Positions 1-7,563 are shown, numbered from the stretch's first letter. The stretch: 19,268 nt of DNA from JAXDLH01 sp034666705 (GCA_034666705.1 JAXDLH010000222.1:1-19268); one strand, 5' to 3'. A program made the numbers and translations. The notes: generated by a model from the letters alone, not told the origin.

Positions 1-71
1 TGCCTCGCCCGCGGGCCCACGATCTTGGTCCCATAGACCGTTTTCCCCGCCCGCGGCGGGCGGGCGAGGCA
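1..71. repeat. GC-rich inverted-repeat element at window edge
   Basis: Bases 1-12 (TGCCTCGCCCGC) are the exact reverse complement of 60-71, and the interior contains a second short hairpin, CCCGCC (46-51) with GGCGGG (55-60). The flanking GCCCCTACCG makes the whole look like a dispersed intergenic repeat of the kind common in Chloroflexota-like genomes; that family likeness is from memory. It lies downstream of the minus-strand binding-protein gene and could also act as a terminator-like structure. It may continue past the window edge. Confidence 0.45.
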
Positions 72-289
72 AGCCATCGCCCCTACCGCCGGTCCATTCG
101 TTACTTCGCAGTGTTTCGTGGCACCGCCGTGGAGCGTCCATCGAGGCGTGTCAGCAGTTCCTCCACCTTCAGCGCCACATCGCCTCGCGCAGGCAACGGA
201 GAGCAAGGCCTCAGCCTGGTGTCAATATTCCTCTACCTTCAGTTCCACGTCACGCGGCGGCTCCCATTGCTGCCTATTGCCGTGCGCGC
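72..289. other. Non-coding spacer with imperfect direct repeat
   Basis: I see no convincing gene here. A roughly 33-bp segment at 158-190 recurs imperfectly at 228-260, 70 bp apart (TTCCTCCACCTTCAG versus TTCCTCTACCTTCAG at the start of each copy). On the minus strand both copies can be read as a peptide containing DV(A/E)LKVEE, but in different frames relative to each other, with a stop soon after in one copy. This could be duplicated debris of a gene tail or simply a repeat. Confidence 0.3.
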
Positions 290-2029
290 TTACTTCAATT
301 GCCAGGACTCGAGGTTCCAGTCGACGAGGACGTCGAATGCTTTCGCGTCCGGGCCGGTCACCGCCGCCGTATGCGCGGACACGTTGTAGTTGAAAAACAG
401 CATCAGCACGCCGACGTCATCGCTGATGAGCTTGGTTAGCTGCACGACCTGCTGATTGCTCTGCGTCGGATCGAGGGTGCTGGTGAACTGATCGTAGACA
501 CGATCGTAGCCGGGGCTGTTCCAGCCCCCGTAGTTGCTGCCCACCCACCGGTTCGCGGCTATGCCGATCCGGTTGCTCGTCAGGTTCGAAAGGTTCTTCG
601 TGCCACCCTTTACGGCACCACCCATTGCCGTCGAGTACACACCGGGAAATGTCGAGCGGACCTGGCCGTCGCGTAGCTGCGTCGAGGACATGACGGTGGT
701 CGACGAGTCGATCCCGATCTTGCGCCACGTGTCGGCGATGATGCTCATCTCGCGTTGCGTCTGGTCGCCGGCCTCCTGTTCGAAACCAACGCTGAGCCGC
801 TCCCCACCGCTGCTGAAGAAGCCGTCGGCGCCTTTCGTATACCCCAGTTCGCCGAGCAACTGCTCCGCGCGGAGGGGATTAAATGGATACTTGGTGATCG
901 CTCGGTCGACATCCTGGTACGCTGGGAAGAACGGCGTGATCGGCGTCTCGGTGAGCGCCCCCTGTCCGACGAACAACCCTTCGTTGAGCGCCTGGCGGTC
1001 GAGGGCGTAGGCGAGCACCTGCCGACCCTTCGTCTCCGTCAGCATCTTCGGGTTGGCGAACTCAGGCCGCTGCTGGATGGCGAGATGCCGCGGCTGGGCC
1101 GGCGTGAGGATCGCCGTTCCTCCGCCAGTTCCCCAGCGCTGCTGCAGTACTTGCGCCTGCTCGAAGCGAATCGTGCGGTCCGTGGCGAACTGCACGTCAC
1201 CGGACAGCAACTGGGTCAACGCCGTGTTCTCGTCGGGCACGAAGCGGATCACCACCCGGTCGATTTTTGGACGGCCGCCCACGTGGCCCTCAAAAGCGAG
1301 CCCCTGGATCAGCGAGCCCGGTTCCCAACGATCGAGTTTGTACGGGCCGAGGCCGACGTACTGACTGGACCAGAACGGATGGTTCATGAAGGCAACCATG
1401 TCCCCCTGCGCGAATGGCGCCTCCAGGAGGTGACGTGGCAGTGCCTGGAAATCGTTGCCGAGTGAGGCGGCCTGCGGGTAGAGCTGCTTCCAACGGAACA
1501 CCACGGTACGGGCATCCGCCGCCACTACCTCCCGGATCTGCGGGAACGGCGGCGTCGTGGATTGGGCCAGATCGGGCGTGGCATACACCTTCCACGCGAA
1601 GGCAAAATCTTCGGCCGAGAGTAGCGTGCCATCATGCCAGGTCAGGCCCGGCTTGAGATGCCAGGTCGTCTCCATCGTGCCGTCGGGCCCCACCTTCCAC
1701 GTGTCGGTGTTCAGGGCAGGCAACGTTTCGGCGAGGTACGGGTGAGTGACCTCCTGACCATCGTCCCTATCGAGCGTGGCGTTGAAGACACGCTGCGCGA
1801 AGGCGATGCTGATGCCTGTCGCCGTCACCGGGTGCGCGGCGACGCTCGCGGGCTCGACCTTCATGATCGCTTGCAGCGTGGTCGAGCCACTCGGCGCCAA
1901 GGCGGGCTGCGCTTGACCTGCGGGCGCGGCGCCCGGCCCGCTGGCTGGCGCTGTACCCTGGGCACAGCCGGCCAGCAACAGCAGCACCGTGGCGAGCGCC
2001 AGAGCTCGTTTCTGCGCGTCGACCTTCAT
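290..2029 (-). CDS. Family-5 extracellular solute-binding lipoprotein
   Basis: Encodes a 579-residue ABC-transporter-type solute-binding protein of the SBP_bac_5 (DppA/OppA-like) family, expected to be tethered outside the cytoplasmic membrane. A lipoprotein signal opens the protein: basic start, hydrophobic run, lipobox LAGC with the acylated cysteine at residue 22. The family hallmark LKPGLTWHDG is at about 125-134, and the protein ends WNLESWQLK, matching the ends of the two related proteins at 11182-12948 and 14054-15805. I chose the internal ATG at 2029 over a GTG at 2047 because GTGAGG lies 8 nt ahead of it and the signal peptide then begins properly. No permease or ATPase gene adjoins it. 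The substrate is unknown; family-5 proteins bind peptides, nickel, sugars and other organics. Confidence 0.9.
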   Translation of the reverse strand: MKVDAQKRALALATVLLLLAGCAQGTAPASGPGAAPAGQAQPALAPSGSTTLQAIMKVEPASVAAHPVTATGISIAFAQRVFNATLDRDDGQEVTHPYLAETLPALNTDTWKVGPDGTMETTWHLKPGLTWHDGTLLSAEDFAFAWKVYATPDLAQSTTPPFPQIREVVAADARTVVFRWKQLYPQAASLGNDFQALPRHLLEAPFAQGDMVAFMNHPFWSSQYVGLGPYKLDRWEPGSLIQGLAFEGHVGGRPKIDRVVIRFVPDENTALTQLLSGDVQFATDRTIRFEQAQVLQQRWGTGGGTAILTPAQPRHLAIQQRPEFANPKMLTETKGRQVLAYALDRQALNEGLFVGQGALTETPITPFFPAYQDVDRAITKYPFNPLRAEQLLGELGYTKGADGFFSSGGERLSVGFEQEAGDQTQREMSIIADTWRKIGIDSSTTVMSSTQLRDGQVRSTFPGVYSTAMGGAVKGGTKNLSNLTSNRIGIAANRWVGSNYGGWNSPGYDRVYDQFTSTLDPTQSNQQVVQLTKLISDDVGVLMLFFNYNVSAHTAAVTGPDAKAFDVLVDWNLESWQLK

Positions 2030-2047
2030 GAATACTGCCTCACCCAC

Positions 2048-2513
2048 TTCCCCCCCAACCGCCGAAAGCCTCCGCTAGATTCCAGGTCTGTCATGCCGGG
2101 GATTCTGGAACAGGAACTCCCCATCCTAGGGATTCGTTCATCCCGAGCGACCGAAAGGGGCGAGGGAACTCCCGGAGCGGCGAACGTTCGCTTGTACAGG
2201 ATATGCCTCGCTGCGGCTCGGGATGACAGGTCGGTTCAGTCGTATAGGATGAGCCCCCACTCGAGATGACAATTTCCCAGGGAACGCGCGATCGTGTTCC
2301 ACCGGTTTCCTCGATCCGATAACAATGTCACGGGTTCTGGATCAGGCTCCTGTCACGCAGCTCCAGTCACACGGTCCATTGGGCGCTGTTGTCGTTGACG
2401 GCCCTGGCGAGTGTGGCTCCCCTCGCGCACTTCCAGAGACATGGGCCTTTGCGCCCGCAACTCGCCGACGACCGCGAAAAGCCCGCGGACGGGTTGCTGC
2501 ATCGTCCCGGCGT
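2048..2513. other. Intergenic spacer with repeat remnants
   Basis: This 466-bp gap separates two minus-strand genes and shows no credible reading frame of its own. It holds pieces of dispersed repeats: TCATCCCGAGC (2138-2148), its reverse complement at 2216-2226, and related TGTCAT and GATGACA fragments near 2092 and 2263. The promoter of the downstream binding-protein gene should lie here, but I could not pick a convincing one. Confidence 0.4.
2138..2226. repeat. Inverted-repeat element, 11-bp arms
   Basis: TCATCCCGAGC at 2138-2148 is the exact reverse complement of GCTCGGGATGA at 2216-2226, with about 67 bp between the arms. The arm sequence resembles the arms of the longer repeat at 8705-8780 (TCATCC-GAGCGA core), which suggests one dispersed family. 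Confidence 0.5.
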
Positions 2514-3515
2514 TTAGAGCCACTCGGCGAAGCCCATCGCGCAACCGGTGCCTGCCTCGGTACGGTAACAGGGCTGGTAGTCGACGAGGTTGAACTGCAG
2601 GCCGTCGCTGCTCACCGCGCCGGCGAGTGTGATCCAGTTGCGGATCTCCGAGGTGCCAGAGTTGAAGCGGATGTTTGGCAGGTCGGTAAGCTGGTCCTTA
2701 CTGCCGGCCTTGAGCCCCGCGATGACGTGCTCGTCGAGGTCCTCTTCGATCACGAAGTGGCTGAGCCCGCCCGAGGCGATGAGCGCCACGCGCTTGCTGC
2801 TATCCCAGGCCTCCAGCGCCTCGCGAATTCCCTGCCCGAGCGCCCAGCAGCGGGAGAGGGTCGGCTGATTCGGTGGGTAATAGGTATTCATGAACATCGG
2901 GACGTTGGGCACGACCTCGTTGTTCATGAGGCGGCGGTATACGAAGTTAAAGGCGTGGCCGATCGCGCCGGCGTGGCCGCTGGCCGGTAGCCTGTTGGTG
3001 TGCGCCATGTCGAAGCCCTGCTCGACCAGCGACTCGATGAGATAGCGGCCGAGGGCGGCATCGGTTGGGTGGGTGGTGCGCGTCTCGGGCGCATAGGCGT
3101 ACTTCGTGAGGATGGCGCGCGTCGGGCCCTGGCCCTCCTGCTGGGTCGGGTCGTCGTCGACGGTCTGGCCCCAATAGACGCTGAACGCAGGCATGTTATC
3201 GTCGTGGAACGACTCGTGCTGGTCGTCGCCGAAGATCACGCAGACATCCGGCGACACCCGCTCGAGGGTTTGACCCAGGTGGTCGAGTGCCCTCTGGCAC
3301 GCCGCGAACCGCGACGCGGCCTTCTCTTCGGTCAGCTCGCGCTCGAAATGCTGGTCTGACCGCTCTTCGACGAGCTCCGGAAAATCGTAGGTTTTGCCCC
3401 GGAACCACATTGCTGGGTTCTGCTTATCGAAGTTGGCGCGCCGGTACCATTCTTCGGGCGGCATACGAAGCTGAGGCGCATGCGAGGTGCCGATGCCAAG
3501 GACGATCTGTGCCAC
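2514..3515 (-). CDS. Class III (LigB-type) extradiol ring-cleavage dioxygenase
   Basis: The 333-residue protein matches the catalytic subunit family of protocatechuate 4,5-dioxygenase, non-heme Fe(II) enzymes that open catechol-type rings next to the hydroxyl pair. The start GIGTSHAP places a histidine at residue 12, the LigB metal-ligand position. Other conserved-looking sites are His56 or His100 (GDDQHE), His187 (GHAFNFVYRR), His253 (GGLSHF) and Glu290 (SGTSEIRNW); the family uses two His and one Glu for iron plus a catalytic His, and I infer the last His and Glu fit those roles. There is no LigA-like small domain or gene nearby. The start is GTG with AGGAG about 8 nt upstream. It is divergent from a C-C hydrolase, consistent with a meta-cleavage pathway. 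The exact substrate cannot be read from sequence. Confidence 0.85.
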   Translation of the reverse strand: MAQIVLGIGTSHAPQLRMPPEEWYRRANFDKQNPAMWFRGKTYDFPELVEERSDQHFERELTEEKAASRFAACQRALDHLGQTLERVSPDVCVIFGDDQHESFHDDNMPAFSVYWGQTVDDDPTQQEGQGPTRAILTKYAYAPETRTTHPTDAALGRYLIESLVEQGFDMAHTNRLPASGHAGAIGHAFNFVYRRLMNNEVVPNVPMFMNTYYPPNQPTLSRCWALGQGIREALEAWDSSKRVALIASGGLSHFVIEEDLDEHVIAGLKAGSKDQLTDLPNIRFNSGTSEIRNWITLAGAVSSDGLQFNLVDYQPCYRTEAGTGCAMGFAEWL

Positions 3516-3535
3516 CTAGGTGCTCCTTCCGCCTA

Positions 3536-3556
3536 CCGGCGCGTGGGATGCGCCGG
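3536..3556. promoter_or_regulatory. Hairpin or operator in dioxygenase leader
   Basis: CCGGCGC (3536-3542) and GCGCCGG (3550-3556) form perfect 7-bp arms around a 7-nt loop. It lies about 20 nt upstream of the dioxygenase start codon, within the predicted leader of that gene. It may be an RNA hairpin or a dyad operator. Confidence 0.35.
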
Positions 3557-3559
3557 CCG

Positions 3560-3588
3560 TTGAGTCACGTCTGCCGTCTTTGTATGCT
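3560..3588 (+). promoter_or_regulatory. Putative promoter for alpha/beta hydrolase
   Basis: TTGAGT (3560-3565) and TATGCT (3583-3588) are separated by 17 nt, a sigma-70-like arrangement with four matches in each hexamer. It would start transcription near 3595, leaving about 55 nt of leader before the ATG at 3650. The call rests on motif matching only. Confidence 0.4.
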
Positions 3589-3607
3589 TCATTCATTCCC
3601 GGGTCAA
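3579..3607 (-). promoter_or_regulatory. Putative promoter for extradiol dioxygenase
   Basis: Read on the minus strand, TTGACC (3607-3602) and TACAAA (3584-3579) are separated by exactly 17 nt. This would start transcription near 3572 and give a leader of about 56 nt that contains the hairpin at 3536-3556. Its -10 element overlaps that of the opposite-strand promoter. Confidence 0.45.
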
Positions 3608-3649
3608 GAGCAGAGCAATACGTGAAACGCACACCTTGAGGGAGAACGC

Positions 3650-4456
3650 ATGGTCGCCACCCAGATTGCCGAGAAGTACGTCGATCTAAGCCACGGCCGC
3701 ACCCGCTACTTCGAGGCGGGAACCGGGCACCCGACGATCCTGCTGCACGGCGTGGGCTACACTGCCGGCGGCGATAGCTTCGCGATGAGCCTGGCGCCGC
3801 TCGCCTCAAAGCTGCGGGTGATCGCACCAGACGCGCTCGGCTGGGGAACCGGCGACCGCGTGGACATCGACTACTCATTCGAGCTGCTGGTGGACTGGGT
3901 CCGTGAGCTGCAGGATGCGCTCGGTCTGAAGAGCTCGCACATCGTCGGCCACTCGATGGGCGGCTGGCTCGCCTCGCTCTTCGCCTACGAGAGCCCGGAG
4001 CGCGTCGACAAGCTCGTACTCGTGGCGAGCGGCGGCACGGCAACCCGTACGCTGGCGAGCATGACGCAGTTCTCGCCCCCGCCGGCCGAACGGATCCGCG
4101 CGGACTTCGAGGCACGCATGAATGCGCCGGGCATGGACATGAAGAAAATCGTTGACGAGCGCGTCGAGGTCGCCGCGAAGCCAGAGAATGTGGCGGCCTA
4201 CCAGCGAATCATGAACAACATGAACAACCCGGCCACACGCCTGCATTACAACACGCTGCGCCGTCTGCCCATGATCAAGGCGCCGACGCTCGTGCTCTGG
4301 GGCAGCAACGACCAGACGAACGCGCTGGAGCTCGGGCAGAAAACGGCCGAGCTGGTGCCAAACTCGAAGCTCGTGGTACTCGACGGCATCGGCCACATGG
4401 TGCCAAACGAGGCACCCGACCAGTTCACCAGGGCGCTGCTGGACTTCCTGGACTGA
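3650..4456 (+). CDS. Alpha/beta hydrolase, meta-cleavage-product-hydrolase-like
   Basis: A 268-residue alpha/beta-fold hydrolase, the usual length for enzymes that hydrolyse C-C bonds of ring-fission products (MhpC/BphD/XylF group) and for related esterases. The oxyanion motif LLHGVG is at 31-36, the nucleophile elbow GHSMGG puts Ser at 102, Asp221 follows the strand LVLWGSND, and the catalytic His is 249 in GIGHMVP. There is no signal peptide, so it should be cytoplasmic. The ATG at 3650 has GAGGGAG five nt upstream. Divergent placement against an extradiol dioxygenase supports a role acting on the cleaved ring product; this is inference from context, since the fold alone does not separate C-C hydrolases from esterases, haloperoxidases or lactonases. 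Confidence 0.85.
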   Translation: MVATQIAEKYVDLSHGRTRYFEAGTGHPTILLHGVGYTAGGDSFAMSLAPLASKLRVIAPDALGWGTGDRVDIDYSFELLVDWVRELQDALGLKSSHIVGHSMGGWLASLFAYESPERVDKLVLVASGGTATRTLASMTQFSPPPAERIRADFEARMNAPGMDMKKIVDERVEVAAKPENVAAYQRIMNNMNNPATRLHYNTLRRLPMIKAPTLVLWGSNDQTNALELGQKTAELVPNSKLVVLDGIGHMVPNEAPDQFTRALLDFLD

Positions 4457-4518
4457 GGCGCCTGCATCCTCGGTGCAATAATGAGCCTGGCGCTGCGACC
4501 GTCGAAGGCCCGGTAAGG

Positions 4519-4551
4519 AACGGGGACTCCTGGGGGCGATCCGAGTCCGTT
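4519..4551. terminator. Possible hairpin between convergent genes
   Basis: AACGG and ACTC (4519-4529, with two bulged G) pair with GAGTCCGTT (4543-4551). It sits in the 159-bp gap between the convergent hydrolase and AI-2E genes, where a two-way terminator would be expected. There is no clear T tract on either side, so intrinsic termination is uncertain. Confidence 0.25.
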
Positions 4552-4615
4552 CACCTATCGCAGTTGCCAGATCCGTGGATGAGAGAACGCGCGTTTCCAG
4601 GTACCGATTCGCCCG

Positions 4616-5815
4616 TCAGTCGGCCGTGGGTGGGATGACGACCTCGGGGACTGGCACGTCGCCGAGCTTGACCTTCTCGTCGGCGTTTGGCGCACGCTGC
4701 TTCGGATCGACAAAGACGTAGTCGATCGTGACGCGAATCGCCGCGGCGATCGGGACGGCGAGCACCGCGCCGAGCACCCCAGCCGTCGTCGCACCGGTGA
4801 GCACGGCGAAGATCGTGATCAGCGGATGGAGATGGACGGCCCGGCCGACGACGATCGGCATCACGAGCTGATCCTCGAGCTGCCGCAACACCGTGTACGT
4901 GACGATGATCGCGATCATCATCCCCGGCCCGCCCTGCGTGAGCGCAATCACCGACGCGATACTGGCGGCGAGCACCGGGCCGAGGAGCGGGATCACCTCC
5001 AGCACGCCGGTGAGCACCGCGATGAGCACCGCGAACCGCAGGTGGAACCCGAAGGTGAGCACGAGGTACGTCACCACAGACATGATGCCGATCAGATAGA
5101 GCTGGCCGCGCAGGTAGCGACCGAGCACCCAGTGCACGTGCGCCCCGAGCTCTTGCACCGACGCGCGGTGCTGGTACGGGATGAAGTGCAGCAGGTAACC
5201 GCCGACGTTGCGACCATCGAGCAGGAGATAGAACAGCGCCAGCAGGGCGAGCAGCGTCTTGCCGATCCAGTCGAACGCGCGCTCGGCCACATGGAGCGTG
5301 TCCGACGGCGCGGCCAACACGTTGGCCACCTGGCCGTTGATCCAGGTCGTAACGGAGTGCGCGTCGACCTGCTGCCCCAGGAACGTGAAGGAGTCCGCAC
5401 CCATGAGTTGCGTCACTGCCGTATCGAACAGATCGGGCCCGCGGGCATCCAGGATGCGCAGCTCGCGCACCAGCCGTGCCTCGACGAGCCAGATGCCTGC
5501 TGCCAGACCGGCAAGGATGACCACGTAGAAGAGGGCGACGACGGCAATGCGCCGGAGGTGGGTGCGCTCCTGGATCTCGCCCACGACGGGACTGAAGATG
5601 TACGCGAAGGCCGCGGCGACGATGAATGGGGCAAGGATCTCGCGGGCGAGGTACAGCACCACGCCCACCGCGGCCAGCAAAATAACCCGCGCGATGGTAG
5701 CGCCCTCGATCAGCCCAGTCGACGGCGGCGCAATGTCGCCCCCAATGGGAGACCTCGGTGGGGGAGTCGATCGAGCGCCCGGCTCAAATCCATTGTGGCC
5801 GTTGTGATTGTTCAT
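4616..5815 (-). CDS. AI-2E/PerM-family membrane transporter
   Basis: The 399-residue protein belongs to the AI-2E transporter (PF01594, PerM/TqsA/YdbI-like) family of polytopic membrane proteins; members export small molecules or act as sodium/proton antiporters, so the substrate here is open. After a proline-rich cytoplasmic start come hydrophobic segments near 41-76, 91-112, 186-200, 238-255, 260-295, 298-312 and 331-363. Family signatures are VIPLLGP (274-280) and the C-terminal stretch QLEDQLVMP with VLGAVLAVPIAAAI (347-360). The ATG directly follows the stop codon of the upstream membrane-protein gene (TAGATG), so translation is probably coupled. A CAGGGAT motif just upstream can act as ribosome binding site. 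Confidence 0.88.
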   Translation of the reverse strand: MNNHNGHNGFEPGARSTPPPRSPIGGDIAPPSTGLIEGATIARVILLAAVGVVLYLAREILAPFIVAAAFAYIFSPVVGEIQERTHLRRIAVVALFYVVILAGLAAGIWLVEARLVRELRILDARGPDLFDTAVTQLMGADSFTFLGQQVDAHSVTTWINGQVANVLAAPSDTLHVAERAFDWIGKTLLALLALFYLLLDGRNVGGYLLHFIPYQHRASVQELGAHVHWVLGRYLRGQLYLIGIMSVVTYLVLTFGFHLRFAVLIAVLTGVLEVIPLLGPVLAASIASVIALTQGGPGMMIAIIVTYTVLRQLEDQLVMPIVVGRAVHLHPLITIFAVLTGATTAGVLGAVLAVPIAAAIRVTIDYVFVDPKQRAPNADEKVKLGDVPVPEVVIPPTAD

Positions 5816-6229
5816 CTATCCCTGCGACGTGCTTGTCTTCTGCCGCGACAAGCGACCACCGACCATGGCGCCAATGCTACCAAGTACCGTGAGGTACGTC
5901 ATTGCAATGAGCGTGACGATCTCAACCGTACCATGCGCCCCTGGATCGAGCGGCAGCCAGTTGCCGAGCGGCGTCAACATGAGCAGGAATACCGGGATGC
6001 CGACCACGACTGCCACACATATGCCCATTCCCAGTCCAATCAGCACGCCCTGGCCCGGCTCCGCCTCCGCCCTGCTGCCGCCAATGAAGCCGCCGATGAA
6101 CGGCCCGACCGGGCCCGTGAAAAAGTGGATGATCGGCGGCAGCAGGCACAGAAAGGCAATGCCGAACCCGATAGCGCTCGCCTTGACAACTCCGATCGGA
6201 TGGTCGCGCGCGGTGACAACGTCGTGCAT
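5816..6229 (-). CDS. Small multi-pass membrane protein, unknown function
   Basis: This encodes a 137-residue hydrophobic protein I do not recognise as a named family. Likely membrane segments are about 14-36, a glycine-rich segment 40-51 (GPVGPFIGGFIGG), 61-86 and 103-125. Gly-rich membrane helices of this sort occur in several DUF families of small membrane proteins; none can be assigned firmly. I place the start at the ATG at 6229, which has CGAGG about 6 nt upstream, rather than the farther ATG at 6286, which has no ribosome binding site. Its stop codon abuts the start of the AI-2E-family gene, indicating an operon of two membrane proteins and perhaps a shared envelope function. Confidence 0.7.
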   Translation of the reverse strand: MHDVVTARDHPIGVVKASAIGFGIAFLCLLPPIIHFFTGPVGPFIGGFIGGSRAEAEPGQGVLIGLGMGICVAVVVGIPVFLLMLTPLGNWLPLDPGAHGTVEIVTLIAMTYLTVLGSIGAMVGGRLSRQKTSTSQG

Positions 6230-6331
6230 CGTAAACCTCGGGTAGAGTTCCAGGGTATCCGCAGTCGTAATAACCCTGCGCGGCATCGCATAGCAAGCGC
6301 AAGGGGATGAGGTCCCGTTCGAGGAGCCGCC

Positions 6332-7405
6332 GTGGAATTGCTGCCTACCTTCTTGCGCATCGCGTTCTTCGCTGGCGGCGTATTGGTCGTCGCCGCCACG
6401 ATCGGCTCGGCGCTCCGCACATTCGTGCTCCCACGCAGCGCGCAGGATCGGATTACACGCTTCGTCTTCCGCTCGATGCGCTTGCTCTTCCGTTTCTGGA
6501 CGTGGCGTGTCACCTCATATGAGGAGCGCGACGCCAGAATGGCGCTGTATGCGCCGCTCAGCCTCCTCGTGCTGCCAATCGTTTGGCTCATCGCCGTGGG
6601 ACTCGGCTACGCCGGAATCTTCTGGGCGCTTGGCATCGGCGAATGGCGCGAGGCGTTCGAGGCGAGCGGCTCTTCGCTGCTCACTCTCGGGTTCGCCCGT
6701 CCCGTGGGCGGGGTGCCATTGTTGGTCGCCTTCTCCGAGGCCGCGGTCGGGTTGATCATGGTCGCCCTGCTGATCGCGTACCTGCCCACGATGTACGGTG
6801 CTTTCTCGAAGCGCGAGTCGGCCGTGACGCTGCTCGAGGTGCGGGCCGGCTCGCCACCATCGGCCGAGGAGCTGATCGCCCGCTATCACCGCCTCGATCG
6901 CTTCGACCACTTCCACGAGTTGTTCGAAGTCTGGGAAGCCTGGTTCGCCGAGCTGGAGGAGACGCATACCTCGCTGCCGGCGCTCGTGTTCTTCCGCTCA
7001 CCCCAACCTCAGCACTCATGGGTTACGGCAGCCGGCGCAGTGATAGACTCGGCGGCGTTGATCGTGGCTACGCTCGACATCCCGCACGACGCACAGGTCG
7101 ACCTGTGCATCCGCGCCGGCTACATCGCCCTGCGCCACATCGCCGACTATTTCGGGATCCCCTACGACCACGAGCCCAAGGCGGGCGATCTGATCAGCAT
7201 TACGCGCACCGAATTCGATGAGGTGTGGGATCGCCTCGCCGCACGCGGTGTGCCCCTCAAGCCGGACCGCGAAGCAGCCTGGCACGCCTACGCAGGCTGG
7301 CGCGTGAACTATGACGTGCCACTGCTGGCGCTCGCCGAGTTGACGATGGCGCCGTACGCACCGTGGTCCTCGGACCGCGGCAGCCCTCGCATGCAGGGAC
7401 GGTAG
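6332..7405 (+). CDS. Ion-channel-like membrane protein with degenerate pore loop
   Basis: A 357-residue protein with hydrophobic segments at about 9-32, 73-100 and 131-153, followed by a soluble, probably cytoplasmic, domain of about 200 residues. Between the second and third segments lies an amphipathic stretch with SGSSLLTLGFARP (112-124). Its position and the TLGF core resemble the pore loop and TVGYG filter of potassium channels, but the final glycine is absent. Similar actinobacterial and Chloroflexota proteins are, as I recall, often annotated as hypothetical or potassium-channel family. The start is GTG with GAGGAG five nt upstream, divergent from the small membrane protein at 5816-6229. 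Function is unproven; a channel or a channel-derived sensor is the best guess. Confidence 0.65.
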   Translation: MELLPTFLRIAFFAGGVLVVAATIGSALRTFVLPRSAQDRITRFVFRSMRLLFRFWTWRVTSYEERDARMALYAPLSLLVLPIVWLIAVGLGYAGIFWALGIGEWREAFEASGSSLLTLGFARPVGGVPLLVAFSEAAVGLIMVALLIAYLPTMYGAFSKRESAVTLLEVRAGSPPSAEELIARYHRLDRFDHFHELFEVWEAWFAELEETHTSLPALVFFRSPQPQHSWVTAAGAVIDSAALIVATLDIPHDAQVDLCIRAGYIALRHIADYFGIPYDHEPKAGDLISITRTEFDEVWDRLAARGVPLKPDREAAWHAYAGWRVNYDVPLLALAELTMAPYAPWSSDRGSPRMQGR

Positions 7406-7495
7406 CGCCCCACGTCCGGGTCTCGCCTATTGCCCTCGATTCTTCGCCACGCCCGGGAGCAGCGTGAGCGGAACGCGGCGCGGCATCCACCCGGC

Positions 7496-7522
7496 GATAA
7501 GCAATGCTTATCACCCATGATA
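7496..7522 (+). promoter_or_regulatory. Putative LysR-type regulator binding site (two overlapping dyads)
   Basis: GATAAGC (7496-7502), AAT and GCTTATC (7506-7512) form a perfect 7-bp dyad whose core TAAGCAATGCTTA (7498-7510) has the T-N11-A form of a LysR box. A second dyad, TATCA (7509-7513) and TGATA (7518-7522), overlaps it on the promoter side. The centre of the first dyad is about 66 bp ahead of the start site inferred from the promoter at 7535-7563, the usual place for a LysR recognition site. A LysR gene ends the same gene block. Confidence 0.5.
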
Positions 7523-7534
7523 GAAAATCTGCAT

Positions 7535-7563
7535 TTGTGCTCCTCCGGTACCAGGGATACACT
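7535..7563 (+). promoter_or_regulatory. Putative promoter of LLM/binding-protein operon
   Basis: TTGTGC (7535-7540) and TACACT (7558-7563) are 17 nt apart, with three and four consensus matches. A start near 7570 would leave about 30 nt of leader with AGGGAGGAG ahead of the ATG at 7601. The weak -35 element fits an activator-dependent promoter, but the motif alone is modest evidence. Confidence 0.4.

Noticed and set aside
4826..6310. 494-codon plus-strand frame opposite the AI-2E-family and small membrane-protein genes
   Set aside because: The product is almost entirely R, H, E and D, the expected antisense of hydrophobic codons, and it spans two well-supported genes.
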